From CAYWKS01 sp964458935 (lineage in GTDB: Bacteria > Planctomycetota > Phycisphaerae > Phycisphaerales > Zrk34), in contig CAYWKS010000003.1 of the NCBI GenBank assembly GCA_964458935.1, forward strand, positions 1 to 64,000: a stretch of DNA of 64,000 nt, given 5' to 3'. The position numbers and the translations under genes are program-made. Below the pieces are notes generated by a model. It ran no database searches and was not told where the DNA came from. It worked only from the letters and a program-made list of their open reading frames with translations. This document shows, one piece after another, positions 27,556 through 36,536 of the stretch (positions are counted from its first letter, which is position 1; each line of letters begins with the position of its first letter).

Positions 27556-30432
27556 TTACGCCAGCCCCAGCGCCTCGGCATCGCGGCCGGTGAGGTGCAC
27601 CGCCTCGCCCTCGGCGTCGGTGTATCGGCCGACCGTGCCGTCCCGCTTCCACGACCGGTCGCACCGCGGCTCGGCGGTCAGGTCCTCCACGCCGATCGTC
27701 TCCTCCCCGTTCTCGTCGAACTTGAATCTGAATCGGCTCACACCGCACAGGTCGGCCATCTCCGGCTCGAAGGGTTTGAGGCGGGCGTACGCCTCGGCGG
27801 GCACGGCGACCTCGACGCCCGCGTCCAGCGGGTTGTCCAGCCCTCGCTGGCTGCGCGCATCCTCCAACACCTTCAAGGCCCGGTCGCGCAACGCCATCAC
27901 CTCGTCCCAGGCCGGATCGATCCGGCGATCGTCCGCCGACGGCAACGCACGCAGATGCACGCAATCGTCGGCGTCCATGTCCGCGCCCCGCAGCGCCAGC
28001 CACGCCTCGTCGGCCGTGTGCACGAGGATCGGCGCGATCAGCCGGATCAACGCGTCGGCGATGTCGTGCAGGACGGTCTGGGTGCGACGGCGACGGTCGC
28101 TGTCCGCTGCGTCGCAGTACAGCCGATCCTTCACCGCCGCCAGGTACACCGCGCTCATCGTGTCGTTGCAGAAGTTGAAGATCGCTTCGCCGGCCCGGCG
28201 GAACTCGTACGCGTCGTAGGCGCGACGCACCGTGGCGACCAAGTCGTTGAGGCGGCCGGCCGCCCACGCATCGACCGAGCGGGCATCGCCCTCGCCCAGC
28301 TCGCGGCGGTCCTGCCCGTTGTCGAAGTCGCCGAGGTTGCCCAGCAGGAACCGGATCGTGTTGCGGACCTTGCGATACTCCTCGCCGGCGAGCCGGAAGA
28401 ATTCCCAGTCGACCTTGATGTCGTTGGCGTAGCTCAGGCCGGCCACCCACCAGCGGCAGATGTCCGCCCCGTGCTCTTTCATGAGGTCTTCGACGTTGAT
28501 GGCGTTGCCGCCGGACTTGCTCATCTTCTCGCCGCGGGCGTCGACCATGAACCCGTGCGTGAGCAGGGCGCGGAAGCTGGGCTGGCCGGTCGCGCCCAGG
28601 CTGGTCAGCAGCGCCTTCTGGAACCAGCCGCGGTGCTGGTCGGAGCCTTCGAGGTACAGGTCAGCCGGGTAGCCGATCTCTCGGTCTGGGGCCTGGAGCA
28701 CGGGCCGCCACGACGAGCCGGACTCGAACCACACGTCGAAGATGTCGCTGCCCTTCTCCCAGTCGTCGGGGTTGTCCACGCCGGGACAGCCCCGCAGCAG
28801 GTCGCGCGCCGGGGCGACGAACCACACGTCGCTGCCTTTGTCCCGGAAGATCGATGCGACGTGCCGCACGCTCTCGGCGGTCAGCAGCGCCTTGCCGCTG
28901 TACTTGTGCGTGAACACGGGGATCGGCAGACCCCACGACCGCTGGCGGCTGATGCACCAGTCGGGCGCGTTCTCGAGCATCCCCCGCATCCGGTTGCGGC
29001 CCCATTCGGGGATGAACTTCACGTCCGTCGCCGTCGCGGCCAGGGCGCGATCGCGCAAGGATGCGGGCGACTTCGTCGCTCCCGCTGAGCCGAAGGGGTG
29101 GTCCATGTACACGAACCACTGCTCCGTAGCGCGAAAGATCACCGGCGTCTTGGAGCGCCAGTCGTGGGGGTAGCTGTGCGTGAACTGATGCGCGTGGAAC
29201 AGGTGGCCCGACTGACGCAGATGTTCGACAACGAGTTCGTTGGCCTCCCACACGCTCTTGCCGCGCAGCCACTCGGGAACGGTGTCATCGAACGTCCCAT
29301 CGGCCTGCACGGGGCAGTAGATGTCCAGTCCCTCTCGCAAGCCGGTCTGATAGTCCTCCACGCCGTGCCCCGGCGCGGTGTGGACCAGGCCCGTGCCGTC
29401 TTCGAGCGTGACGTAATCGGCAGTGACGACTTGACGCTCTACTTGCTCATCCATGAACGGATGTGCGTACTCCAGATGCATCAAGTCGTGCCCACGGAAG
29501 ATGGCGAGGGGAGTCCTTTCCGTGATGCCCGCCTTAGCCAAGACGGATTCGGCAAGATCGACTGCCATTACAACAGAACGTCTGTCTGTCTCGTATATGC
29601 CATACTCAGCAGTTGCACTAATAGCAACCGCCATGTTCGCGGGTAGTGTCCACGGAGTAGTTGTCCAGATGAGCAAGTCTGACCCGCTCAGGGCTCTAAA
29701 TGCATCATCTACTTTTCCTTTGCATGGATGATCCACCCCGTAAGCACCGCCGGCGCCGAATAGCGGGAAGCGCACATACACACTCGTGTCTTCGCGGTCG
29801 TAGTACTCCAGCTCGGCCTCGGCCAGGGCGGTCTGGTTGGCGATCGACCAGTGCACGGGCTTGAGCGCGCGGTAGACGAGCTTCTGCTCGACAAGATCGG
29901 CGAAGACCTCGATCACACCCGCTTCGTAGGCCGGGTCCATCGTGATGTAAGGGTCCTCGTAGTCGGCAAGCGTGCCCAGGCGCTGCATCTGCTTCGCCTG
30001 CGTCTTGACGAACTTTTCGGCGTAGGCCTGGCACTTGCGGCGGATCTTCACCGCGTCCATGTCCTTCGCCGCGTCGCCCAGCTCTTTCATGACGCGGTGC
30101 TCGATCGGCAGGCCGTGGCAGTCCCAGCCGGGCACGAAATCGACGTCGTGGCCGGCCATCAGGCGCGTCCGCACCACCAGATCCTTGAGCACCTTGTTGA
30201 GCAGGTGGCCGATGTGGATGTCGCCGTTGGCGTACGGCGGACCGTCGTGGAAGACGAACGGGCCGGCCGGATGGTCGGCCTCGCGCAGCTTCCGGTACAG
30301 GTCGAGCGCGGCCCAGCGCTGCTGGAACTGCGGCTCGCGCTGGACGAGGTTCGCCTTCATCGAGAACGATGTGTTCGGCCGATTGATCGGGAACTTTTTC
30401 TTCTTCGGCTTGTCGGTCTGTTGGCCGCTCAT
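27556..30432 (-). CDS. ileS: Isoleucyl-tRNA synthetase with degenerate C-terminal zinc site
   Basis: Class I synthetase charging tRNA-Ile, 958 aa. HIGH motif is GDIHIGH (about residue 74) and KMSKS is EKMSKSGG. The CP1 editing domain keeps TTTPWTLPAN and GLVHTAPGHGVEDY, so mischarged Val can be cleared. WCISRQRSWGLPIP is the usual catalytic block. The tail normally holds C-x2-C...C-x2-C. Here only C924 remains and S927, T948 and D951 occupy the other three positions, so the zinc knuckle seems lost. Codons for residues of about 233-327 are strikingly AT-rich compared with the rest of the gene. AGGAG lies ten bases before ATG 30432. Confidence 0.96.
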   Translation of the reverse strand: MSGQQTDKPKKKKFPINRPNTSFSMKANLVQREPQFQQRWAALDLYRKLREADHPAGPFVFHDGPPYANGDIHIGHLLNKVLKDLVVRTRLMAGHDVDFVPGWDCHGLPIEHRVMKELGDAAKDMDAVKIRRKCQAYAEKFVKTQAKQMQRLGTLADYEDPYITMDPAYEAGVIEVFADLVEQKLVYRALKPVHWSIANQTALAEAELEYYDREDTSVYVRFPLFGAGGAYGVDHPCKGKVDDAFRALSGSDLLIWTTTPWTLPANMAVAISATAEYGIYETDRRSVVMAVDLAESVLAKAGITERTPLAIFRGHDLMHLEYAHPFMDEQVERQVVTADYVTLEDGTGLVHTAPGHGVEDYQTGLREGLDIYCPVQADGTFDDTVPEWLRGKSVWEANELVVEHLRQSGHLFHAHQFTHSYPHDWRSKTPVIFRATEQWFVYMDHPFGSAGATKSPASLRDRALAATATDVKFIPEWGRNRMRGMLENAPDWCISRQRSWGLPIPVFTHKYSGKALLTAESVRHVASIFRDKGSDVWFVAPARDLLRGCPGVDNPDDWEKGSDIFDVWFESGSSWRPVLQAPDREIGYPADLYLEGSDQHRGWFQKALLTSLGATGQPSFRALLTHGFMVDARGEKMSKSGGNAINVEDLMKEHGADICRWWVAGLSYANDIKVDWEFFRLAGEEYRKVRNTIRFLLGNLGDFDNGQDRRELGEGDARSVDAWAAGRLNDLVATVRRAYDAYEFRRAGEAIFNFCNDTMSAVYLAAVKDRLYCDAADSDRRRRTQTVLHDIADALIRLIAPILVHTADEAWLALRGADMDADDCVHLRALPSADDRRIDPAWDEVMALRDRALKVLEDARSQRGLDNPLDAGVEVAVPAEAYARLKPFEPEMADLCGVSRFRFKFDENGEETIGVEDLTAEPRCDRSWKRDGTVGRYTDAEGEAVHLTGRDAEALGLA

Positions 30433-30474
30433 GTCCGGCGGGCTCCTGCGTTCACGTGCATACTCTACCGCAAC

Positions 30475-31149
30475 TCAGGCCGAGGCCACACGTCGGCCGG
30501 CCTGTTCGAGCAGTTGCGCCAGCGACAGGTCCGCCAGCGATCCGATGCGCAGCGCCGCGGCCGACAGGTCCAGCGGCGCGGTCATCGCCGTGGGCACGGC
30601 CACGCCGACCATCCCCGCCGCTTTCGCCGCGAGCAGGCCGTTCGGTGAATCCTCCAGCACGACGCAGCGGGCCGGATCGACGCCCATCCGCCTCGCCGTT
30701 TCCAGGAACGGATCGGGGTCGGGCTTGTGGCGTTCGGTGTCCTCGTTCGTCACGACCACGCCGAAATGCTCCCGCAGCCCCAGCCGCCGCAGGTGCCCCT
30801 CGACCCAGAACCGCCTGGAACCCGACGCCACCGCCAGCTTCAGGCCCAGCCCCGGCGCGTCGGCGAGGTACCGCTCCACGCCGGGGCGGATCGGCTCGGC
30901 GGCGATCGCCTCGCCCGCCAGCGCGTCCTTGCGGTCGCGCAAGGCCTGGCGATCCAGCGGCTCGCCCGTCCACCGCTCCAGTTGCCCGTAGAAGTCGTAG
31001 GTGTCGGGCCCGCGGCCCAGGCACGCGACCCAGTGGTCGATCGGCAGGTCGTGGCCGTGCTCGGCGTAGATCGTCCGCCATGCCCGATACTGGGGCATCT
31101 CCGTGTCGATGACCAGGCCGTCGAAATCGAAAATCAGCGCTTCAAACAC
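30475..31149 (-). CDS. HAD-superfamily phosphatase/phosphoglucomutase-like protein
   Basis: A 224-aa cytosolic HAD hydrolase of the beta-phosphoglucomutase/phosphoglycolate phosphatase subgroup. Motif I is DFDGLVIDTE (nucleophile Asp and acid-base Asp two residues on), motif II is in LAVASGSRR, motif III Lys in RHKPDPD, motif IV LEDSPNG. A helical cap lies between motifs I and II. No ATG fits the N-terminus. GTG 31149 places FEALIFDFDG right at the start and has GGAG six bases upstream; GTG 31161 is an alternative. It lies 42 bases upstream of ileS on the same strand. Substrate is not predictable. Confidence 0.85.
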   Translation of the reverse strand: MFEALIFDFDGLVIDTEMPQYRAWRTIYAEHGHDLPIDHWVACLGRGPDTYDFYGQLERWTGEPLDRQALRDRKDALAGEAIAAEPIRPGVERYLADAPGLGLKLAVASGSRRFWVEGHLRRLGLREHFGVVVTNEDTERHKPDPDPFLETARRMGVDPARCVVLEDSPNGLLAAKAAGMVGVAVPTAMTAPLDLSAAALRIGSLADLSLAQLLEQAGRRVASA

Positions 31150-31281
31150 GGCGGGCTCCACGGGGCATCCGGGCGGGCTGGCATGATAACGCGATCGCGG
31201 GCCGGCATGCACCGACGCCGGCGGTATTCCGCCCCGGCCTGTCATGCTGCTCGTGGGGTTGCGGCGGGGAGCGACCCGGCG

Positions 31282-31974
31282 CTACGCGCCGCGCAACAGG
31301 CGGATCGCCTCGGCCCGATCCGGCGCGCTGAACAGGTAGCTGGCCGCCACGATCGTATCGCAGCCCGCGGCGCGGACCTGCTCGGCGGTGTCGGCGTTGA
31401 TCCCCCCGTCCATCTCCAGCCGCTGATCCTCGCGGAGCGCCAGCTTGATCGCCCGCGTCTTGTCGAGCACGTCGGCCATGAACTTCTGGCCGCTGAAGCC
31501 CGGGTGCACGCTCATGACCAGCACCATGTCCACCAGGTCGCGGACCGGATCGACCGCGTCCGCCGGTGTCGGGGGGTTGATCGCGACGCCCACGCCGCAC
31601 CCGGCCCCGCGGATCGTCTCAACCAGGCCCCGCGCCGCCGGCTCGTCGCCCATGACCTCGGCGTGAAAGGTCAGGCAGTTGGCGCCGGCGTCGGCGAAAG
31701 GCCTCACGAACTTGCCCGGGTCCTCGACCATCAGGTGCACGTCGAGGTACGCGTGCGGGAACCGCTTGCGGAGCGACAGGCAGATCGCCGGGCCCATCGT
31801 AAGGTTCGGCACGAAGTGCCCGTCCATCACGTCCACGTGGATCGCGTCGGCGCCCGCGTCGAGCACGCCGGCGACCTCGTCGCCGAGCCGCGCGAAATCC
31901 GCCGACAGGATCGACGGCAGCACGAGCGGCAGGCGCGGCGGATGCGTGAGCAGGTCGGTGTTCATGGCGGCCAT
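31282..31974 (-). CDS. rpe: Ribulose-phosphate 3-epimerase
   Basis: Interconverts ribulose-5-phosphate and xylulose-5-phosphate in the pentose phosphate pathway; 230 aa TIM barrel. Metal and catalytic residues appear in PSILSADFARLGDEV, HVDVMDGHFVPNLTMGP, DVHLMVEDP, VMSVHPGFSGQKF and MDGGINADT. The start at 31974 overlaps the pgk stop (TGATG), indicating translational coupling; an alternative ATG lies nine bases in (31965). Pairing with pgk links the pentose phosphate route with lower glycolysis. Confidence 0.95.
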   Translation of the reverse strand: MAAMNTDLLTHPPRLPLVLPSILSADFARLGDEVAGVLDAGADAIHVDVMDGHFVPNLTMGPAICLSLRKRFPHAYLDVHLMVEDPGKFVRPFADAGANCLTFHAEVMGDEPAARGLVETIRGAGCGVGVAINPPTPADAVDPVRDLVDMVLVMSVHPGFSGQKFMADVLDKTRAIKLALREDQRLEMDGGINADTAEQVRAAGCDTIVAASYLFSAPDRAEAIRLLRGA

Positions 31975-33167
31975 CACTTGTCGTCGAGCAGTTCGACGGC
32001 CTGGAACTTCTTGCCTTCGAGCATTTCCAGGCTTGCGCCGCCGCCGGTCGAGACGTGGCTGACCTGGTCGGCGAAGCCGAGCTGCTGGATGGCCGCGGCC
32101 GAGTCGCCGCCGCCGATGATGCTCGTGCAGCCCGCGTCGGCGATGGCCTGGGCGACCGCCTTGGTGCCGGCGTCGAACGGGGGCATCTCGAACACGCCCA
32201 TCGGCCCGTTCCAGACGACGGTCTTCGCGTCGGCGACCTTCTGCTTGAACAGCTCGATGGTCTTGGGGCCGATGTCCAGGCCCTGCCAGCCGTCGGGGAT
32301 GTCGGTCTCGATGACCTGCTTCTCGCAGGACGCGTCGAACTGGTCGCCGCAGTGGGTGTCGACGGGCAGGATCAGCTTGTCGCCGCCCTTGGCGAGCAGG
32401 TCCCTGGCCAGGTCGACCTTGTCGGCCTCGACGAGCGAGTCGCCGACGCCGCGGCCGCGGGCGAGGCTGAACGTGTACGCCATCGCCCCGCCGATCAGCA
32501 CCGCGTCGCAGACGCCCAGCAGGTTGTCGATCACGTTGATCTTGTCCGAGACCTTGGCCCCGCCGAGGATCGCCACGAACGGCCGCCGGGGGTTCGCGAT
32601 CGCGTCGGTGAGGTAGGCGATCTCCTTCTCGACGAGGAAGCCGGAGACCACGGGCTTGCCGTCCTCCTTCATGTGACGGGGCACGGCGACCATGGAGGCG
32701 TGCGCGCGGTGGCACGTGCCGAACGCGTCGTTGCAATAGGCGTCGGCGAAGGCGGCGAGCTTGGCGGCGAAGTCGGCGTCGCCCTTCTTCTCCGCGTCGT
32801 CGAAGCGGAGGTTCTCGAGCACGACCACGCCGCCGGGCACCAGCGACGCGACGTTCTTCTCCGCGTCGTCGCCGACGGTGTCGGCGGCGAAGGCGACGGT
32901 CTTGCCCGCGCCCAGCAGTTCGCCGAGCTTGTCGGCCGCGGGCTTGAGGCTGTACCGGGCCTCGGGCGCGCCCTTGGGGCGGCCGAGGTGGCTCATCAGG
33001 ATCAGCGAACCGCCCCGATCGAGCACGCTGTTGATCGAGGGCAGCGCCATGCGGATGCGGCGGTCGTCGGTGACGTTGCCCGCGTCGTCGAGCGGGACGT
33101 TGAAGTCCACGCGCATGATGACCTTCTTGCCCTGGACGTCGATGTCAGCGATGGTCTTCTTGGCCAT
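31974..33167 (-). CDS. pgk: Phosphoglycerate kinase
   Basis: Glycolytic enzyme making ATP from 1,3-bisphosphoglycerate; 397 aa, normal length, cytoplasmic. Signature [20 protein letters not shown] near the N-terminus, the substrate-binding [17 protein letters not shown], and the C-terminal GGGDSAAA with the nucleotide loop. The stop overlaps the rpe start. No gap gene is adjacent. Upstream about 120 bases separate it from the divergent lipoprotein gene. Confidence 0.97.
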   Translation of the reverse strand: MAKKTIADIDVQGKKVIMRVDFNVPLDDAGNVTDDRRIRMALPSINSVLDRGGSLILMSHLGRPKGAPEARYSLKPAADKLGELLGAGKTVAFAADTVGDDAEKNVASLVPGGVVVLENLRFDDAEKKGDADFAAKLAAFADAYCNDAFGTCHRAHASMVAVPRHMKEDGKPVVSGFLVEKEIAYLTDAIANPRRPFVAILGGAKVSDKINVIDNLLGVCDAVLIGGAMAYTFSLARGRGVGDSLVEADKVDLARDLLAKGGDKLILPVDTHCGDQFDASCEKQVIETDIPDGWQGLDIGPKTIELFKQKVADAKTVVWNGPMGVFEMPPFDAGTKAVAQAIADAGCTSIIGGGDSAAAIQQLGFADQVSHVSTGGGASLEMLEGKKFQAVELLDDK

Positions 33168-33283
33168 GGTCTTTCGAGCTCCATTGTGTCGGCCGCGACG
33201 GGCGGGGCGCGTCGGGCCGGGGGTGCGGGACGCTCAATGTAAGGACGGCCGCGCCCCCGGGCAACCGCCGGCCGGCAACCGGT

Positions 33284-33296
33284 TAGAATGACCCGG
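33284..33296 (+). promoter_or_regulatory. Putative leaderless lipoprotein promoter
   Basis: TAGAAT (33284-33289) is seven bases before ATG 33297. A -35 is not evident. The box overlaps an earlier in-frame ATG at 33288, so that upstream ATG would not be transcribed. Confidence 0.4.
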
Positions 33297-34721
33297 ATGA
33301 TCCACAGGCGAACGGGACTGGCGGTGTGGTGCGCGGCGTTGGCGTGCGGGCTGGCCGGCGGGTGCGCCGAGCAGACCTACGACGACCCGCTGGCGGCGAT
33401 GCAGGACGCGACGCTGTCGCCGACGCGGCGGCTGGAGGCCGCTCGCCAGGCCGAACAGCAACTCGCCGACAGCGACGGCTACCGGCTGCTGCTGGAGCGG
33501 CTGGTGTGGGAGCGCGGCAACCCCAGGCCGCTCCGCATGCACGCCATCGACGCCCTGGTCCGCCTCGACCCCGGGCGGGCCCACGACCATTTCCGGTACG
33601 CCCTGGTGCTGATGAACGACTGGGAGGCGATCCAGCGCGTGCTGGACATCATCGTGGCACGCGGCTGGGCGGACCTGACACCGGCGATCGTGCGGAACTA
33701 CGCTCGGCCGGCCTGGGCGCTGAATGACGCGGATCGGCCCGAGCGCGCGGCGCTGCGGGCGATGCACCCCGGCCGCGACGTCCGGCAGATCGTCTTCGAC
33801 GTGTTCAACGGGCAGATGGCCGCGGAGGTGCGCGAGCGGGCGGCGGCGTGGCAACTGCTCAACCGTCTGGTCGAGGATCGGTCGGCGCTGCTGGCGATGC
33901 TCGACTGGGCCGAGCCGGACACGCCCCTCGTGGCCGACCTCCAGGCGGCGGGGCGCGACCTGCATATCGTCGCCGACTCGATGGAGACGATCACGTGGGT
34001 GCAGATGCTGCGGACCGGGCCGTACGCCGAATTCTGGCGCGCCGCCGCATCCGCCGTGGGCGGGCTCGACAGCGATCAGCGGCGCGGGTTGTGCCTGCGG
34101 CACCTCGCGACGCTCGTCTGGATGGACGCGCGCAGCGATCAGGCGCTGCGCATGACCCGCGAAGAATTGCTCCGATCGATCGGTCAGCAGCTCGCCGATG
34201 CCGACCATTACCTCAAGAGCACCACGCACGACGGCCAGGCACCCGACCACCCCCAGCGGCTGTACGACTGGCGCGACGAGCTGCCCTGGGGCGACCTGGC
34301 GGTCATCCGCGAAATCCTGCGGGCGATGGCCGATCGCCGGGTGGTCCACGCATGGTTCACTCAGGCTCACGCGGACCACGAAGACGCCAGCACCGAGTAC
34401 GGCGGGCTGCTGGCCTGGGAGCCCGACGGCGAACCGATCGCCCGGCCGTACGACCCGATGATGCGGCACCACGATCGCAAGTACGTCTCGCCCAAGCGAC
34501 TGATCGTGGACGCTTACACGGGCCTGGCGCACTACCATTTCCACGCGCAGTCGCTGACCAACGCGTCGTACGCCGGCCCGGGCCGCGGCGACCTCGAGCG
34601 GATCGGGGACCGCCAGCGATTGAACGGCCTGGTGCTCACGCCGGTCGCGCCCGACAGGCTCAACGTCGACTTCTACCGGTCGGGGCGCGTGGTCGTCGAC
34701 CTGGGCACGATCCGCCGCTGA
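33297..34721 (+). CDS. Predicted lipoprotein, unknown function
   Basis: A 474-aa exported protein not recognised as any family. The N-terminus is basic then hydrophobic and ends in a lipobox-like LAGGC, so it is probably lipid-anchored. The middle is alpha-helical with HEAT-like repeats (MHAIDALVRLDP, EVRERAAAWQLLNRL). The last 100 residues include RYVSPKRLI-like and AHYHFHAQ segments with clustered histidines (GLAHYHFHAQSLTNASYAGPGRGDLERIGDRQR), possibly a separate metal-binding or hydrolase-like domain. It precedes the M48 protease by 38 bases on the same strand, so a shared envelope role is plausible but unproven. Confidence 0.6.
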   Translation: MIHRRTGLAVWCAALACGLAGGCAEQTYDDPLAAMQDATLSPTRRLEAARQAEQQLADSDGYRLLLERLVWERGNPRPLRMHAIDALVRLDPGRAHDHFRYALVLMNDWEAIQRVLDIIVARGWADLTPAIVRNYARPAWALNDADRPERAALRAMHPGRDVRQIVFDVFNGQMAAEVRERAAAWQLLNRLVEDRSALLAMLDWAEPDTPLVADLQAAGRDLHIVADSMETITWVQMLRTGPYAEFWRAAASAVGGLDSDQRRGLCLRHLATLVWMDARSDQALRMTREELLRSIGQQLADADHYLKSTTHDGQAPDHPQRLYDWRDELPWGDLAVIREILRAMADRRVVHAWFTQAHADHEDASTEYGGLLAWEPDGEPIARPYDPMMRHHDRKYVSPKRLIVDAYTGLAHYHFHAQSLTNASYAGPGRGDLERIGDRQRLNGLVLTPVAPDRLNVDFYRSGRVVVDLGTIRR

Positions 34722-34759
34722 CTGATCCGGAGGCGCAGGCCCTCGCCCCGCCGAACACC

Positions 34760-36247
34760 ATGCAACTGTACGTGCTGTTGATCATCATGGGCCTGCTGGT
34801 GGGCCAGAGCCCCGAGCTCTCGCCGCGGCCGGAGTTGGGCGCGGGGCCGATGCTCTGGGCGTGTGGGGGACCGTTCGCGCTGCTCGCGGCGCTGGCGTGG
34901 GGGGCGTGCCGGGCTGTGCGTCGCGGCATGACGCGGCGACCGGAGCGTGCGACGCGACTGCTCCTCCGGCTTCAGGCGACGTTGAACATCATGCGCTGGG
35001 CGGCGATCGGCGCCTTCTTCTCGGCGCTGTTCGGGTTGGGCTTGCTCACCTGGCTCAAAGAAGCGCTGGGCCGGGTGATCATCGTCCCCGAGCTGATCGC
35101 GATGGGCCTGCCGCTGGGTGTGGTGGTCGTGATGTGGTGGGCGTATTACCCGATCGAGCAACGGCTGCGCGAGGCGACGCTGATCCGGCGGCTCGACCAA
35201 GGCGAGCCGCTCTTCCCCGTGGGCACCCGGGCGAGCTACGTGATCGATCAGCTCCGCCACCAGGTGCTGGTTGTGCTCGCTCCGATGCTGCTGATCCTGT
35301 TATGGGTGCAGTTCGTGGGGCTGGCCGCCGATCGATGGCCGGCGATCGCGCGGTACGAAGCACCGCTCATGGCGGCCGGCGGGCTGGGCGTCTTCGCCAT
35401 CGCGCCGCTGGTCATCCGCATGGTCTGGCGGACCTCGCCGATGCCCGACGGGCCGCTGCGCGAGCGGCTGGTCGACCTGTGCCGACGCCACGGCGTCCGG
35501 GTCCGCGAGCTTCTGCTGTGGCACACGCACGGCGGGCAGATCAACGGCGCGGTCATGGGCCTGATCGGCCCGCTGCGGTACATCCTCCTGACCGACGGCC
35601 TCGTCGAACAGATGGACGACCGCAAGGTCGAGGCGGTCATGGCGCATGAGCTCGGCCACGTCCGGCGCAAGCACATGCCGTGGATGGCGGTCTGCGCCCT
35701 GGGCACGCTCGGCGCGATGTTCCTGCTGCTCGAGCTCGCCGCGGCGGCGATCGACGTGTACCTCGGCTGGGACGGGTTGCACGAGGCCGTCGTCACCGTC
35801 GGACTCGGGGCCCCCTCGGCCGCGTCAGGGGCGGTCGCCGGCGCGGCGATGCTCGCGACGCTTGCCGCCTGGGCCGCGGTGTTCGGGTACATATCCCGGC
35901 GCTTCGAGCGACAGGCCGATACCTTCGCCGTCCAGCACTTGGCGGCGAAATACCCCGAGGCTCGGGCCGCGGACGAGCCGCCCGGGGACGAGCCGACGCG
36001 GATCGGCCCGCGCGCCGCGGCGGACATGGCCGATGCCCTCGAAGCCGTCTGCCGCCTCAACCACGTGCCCACCTCTCGGCCGAGCTGGCGGCACGGGTCC
36101 ATCGACTGGCGGATCGACTACCTCCGCTCCCTGGTCGGCCAGCGCGTCGACCAATGCCCGATCGATCGCCACGTGCGGCGGTTGTGCTGGGCCGGCGGCG
36201 CGATGTTCCTGCTCACCCTCGCCATCGAGTTCGCCGCGATGCTGTGA
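34760..36247 (+). CDS. Membrane-bound M48-type zinc metalloprotease
   Basis: A 495-aa inner-membrane peptidase of the HtpX/Ste24 group. The zinc site is HELGH (AVMAHELGHVRRKH), with the third ligand Glu in RRFERQADTFAVQHL. Four hydrophobic segments lie in the first 210 residues, two after the HExxH, and one at the extreme C-terminus. This fits quality control of membrane proteins. The start MQLYVLLIIMGLL was chosen because upstream sequence in this frame overlaps the lipoprotein gene. The N-terminal membrane part is longer than in HtpX. Confidence 0.85.
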   Translation: MQLYVLLIIMGLLVGQSPELSPRPELGAGPMLWACGGPFALLAALAWGACRAVRRGMTRRPERATRLLLRLQATLNIMRWAAIGAFFSALFGLGLLTWLKEALGRVIIVPELIAMGLPLGVVVVMWWAYYPIEQRLREATLIRRLDQGEPLFPVGTRASYVIDQLRHQVLVVLAPMLLILLWVQFVGLAADRWPAIARYEAPLMAAGGLGVFAIAPLVIRMVWRTSPMPDGPLRERLVDLCRRHGVRVRELLLWHTHGGQINGAVMGLIGPLRYILLTDGLVEQMDDRKVEAVMAHELGHVRRKHMPWMAVCALGTLGAMFLLLELAAAAIDVYLGWDGLHEAVVTVGLGAPSAASGAVAGAAMLATLAAWAAVFGYISRRFERQADTFAVQHLAAKYPEARAADEPPGDEPTRIGPRAAADMADALEAVCRLNHVPTSRPSWRHGSIDWRIDYLRSLVGQRVDQCPIDRHVRRLCWAGGAMFLLTLAIEFAAML

Positions 36248-36347
36248 TCGCGTTATGCATGATGCGGCATGCGACCCCAGTGATGTGCAAGGCGACAAGC
36301 CCGACCGCGCACCAACGGCGCCGACTCCGATGGCCCACCTCATCGCT

Positions 36348-36411
36348 TCACCGTCTCTGTGGTTCCATTCACGAGGACGACCGACCAGAGGCAGAACCGC
36401 AGAGACAGTGA
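36348..36411. repeat. Imperfect inverted repeat, CAGAGAC type
   Basis: Arms 36348-36365 and 36394-36411 pair over 18 bases with two mismatches (core GTCTCTG/CAGAGAC, GGTTC/GAACC) around a 28-base loop. It resembles the inverted repeat before ispF and looks like a small dispersed intergenic element. Confidence 0.55.
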
Positions 36412-36524
36412 GGTGCAGACCACGACTGTTGATCGGGGCGCTGGCACAGCTCTGCATTGACCATCCCATGACGCGGGGGCCACGGGGCTTGCTCACCGCC
36501 TCGGCAGTGCGATCGGCGACTTCC

Positions 36525-36536
36525 TATAATCGGCCC
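36525..36536 (+). promoter_or_regulatory. Putative leaderless dapF promoter
   Basis: A perfect TATAAT (36525-36530) with only six bases to the ATG, and no Shine-Dalgarno. No clear -35 is present. Confidence 0.5.

Larger units (their letters stand above)
36248..36536. other. Intergenic region M48 protease-dapF
   Basis: No gene is seen. It contains an imperfect inverted repeat (36348-36411) and, at its right end, the dapF -10 box. Confidence 0.5.
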
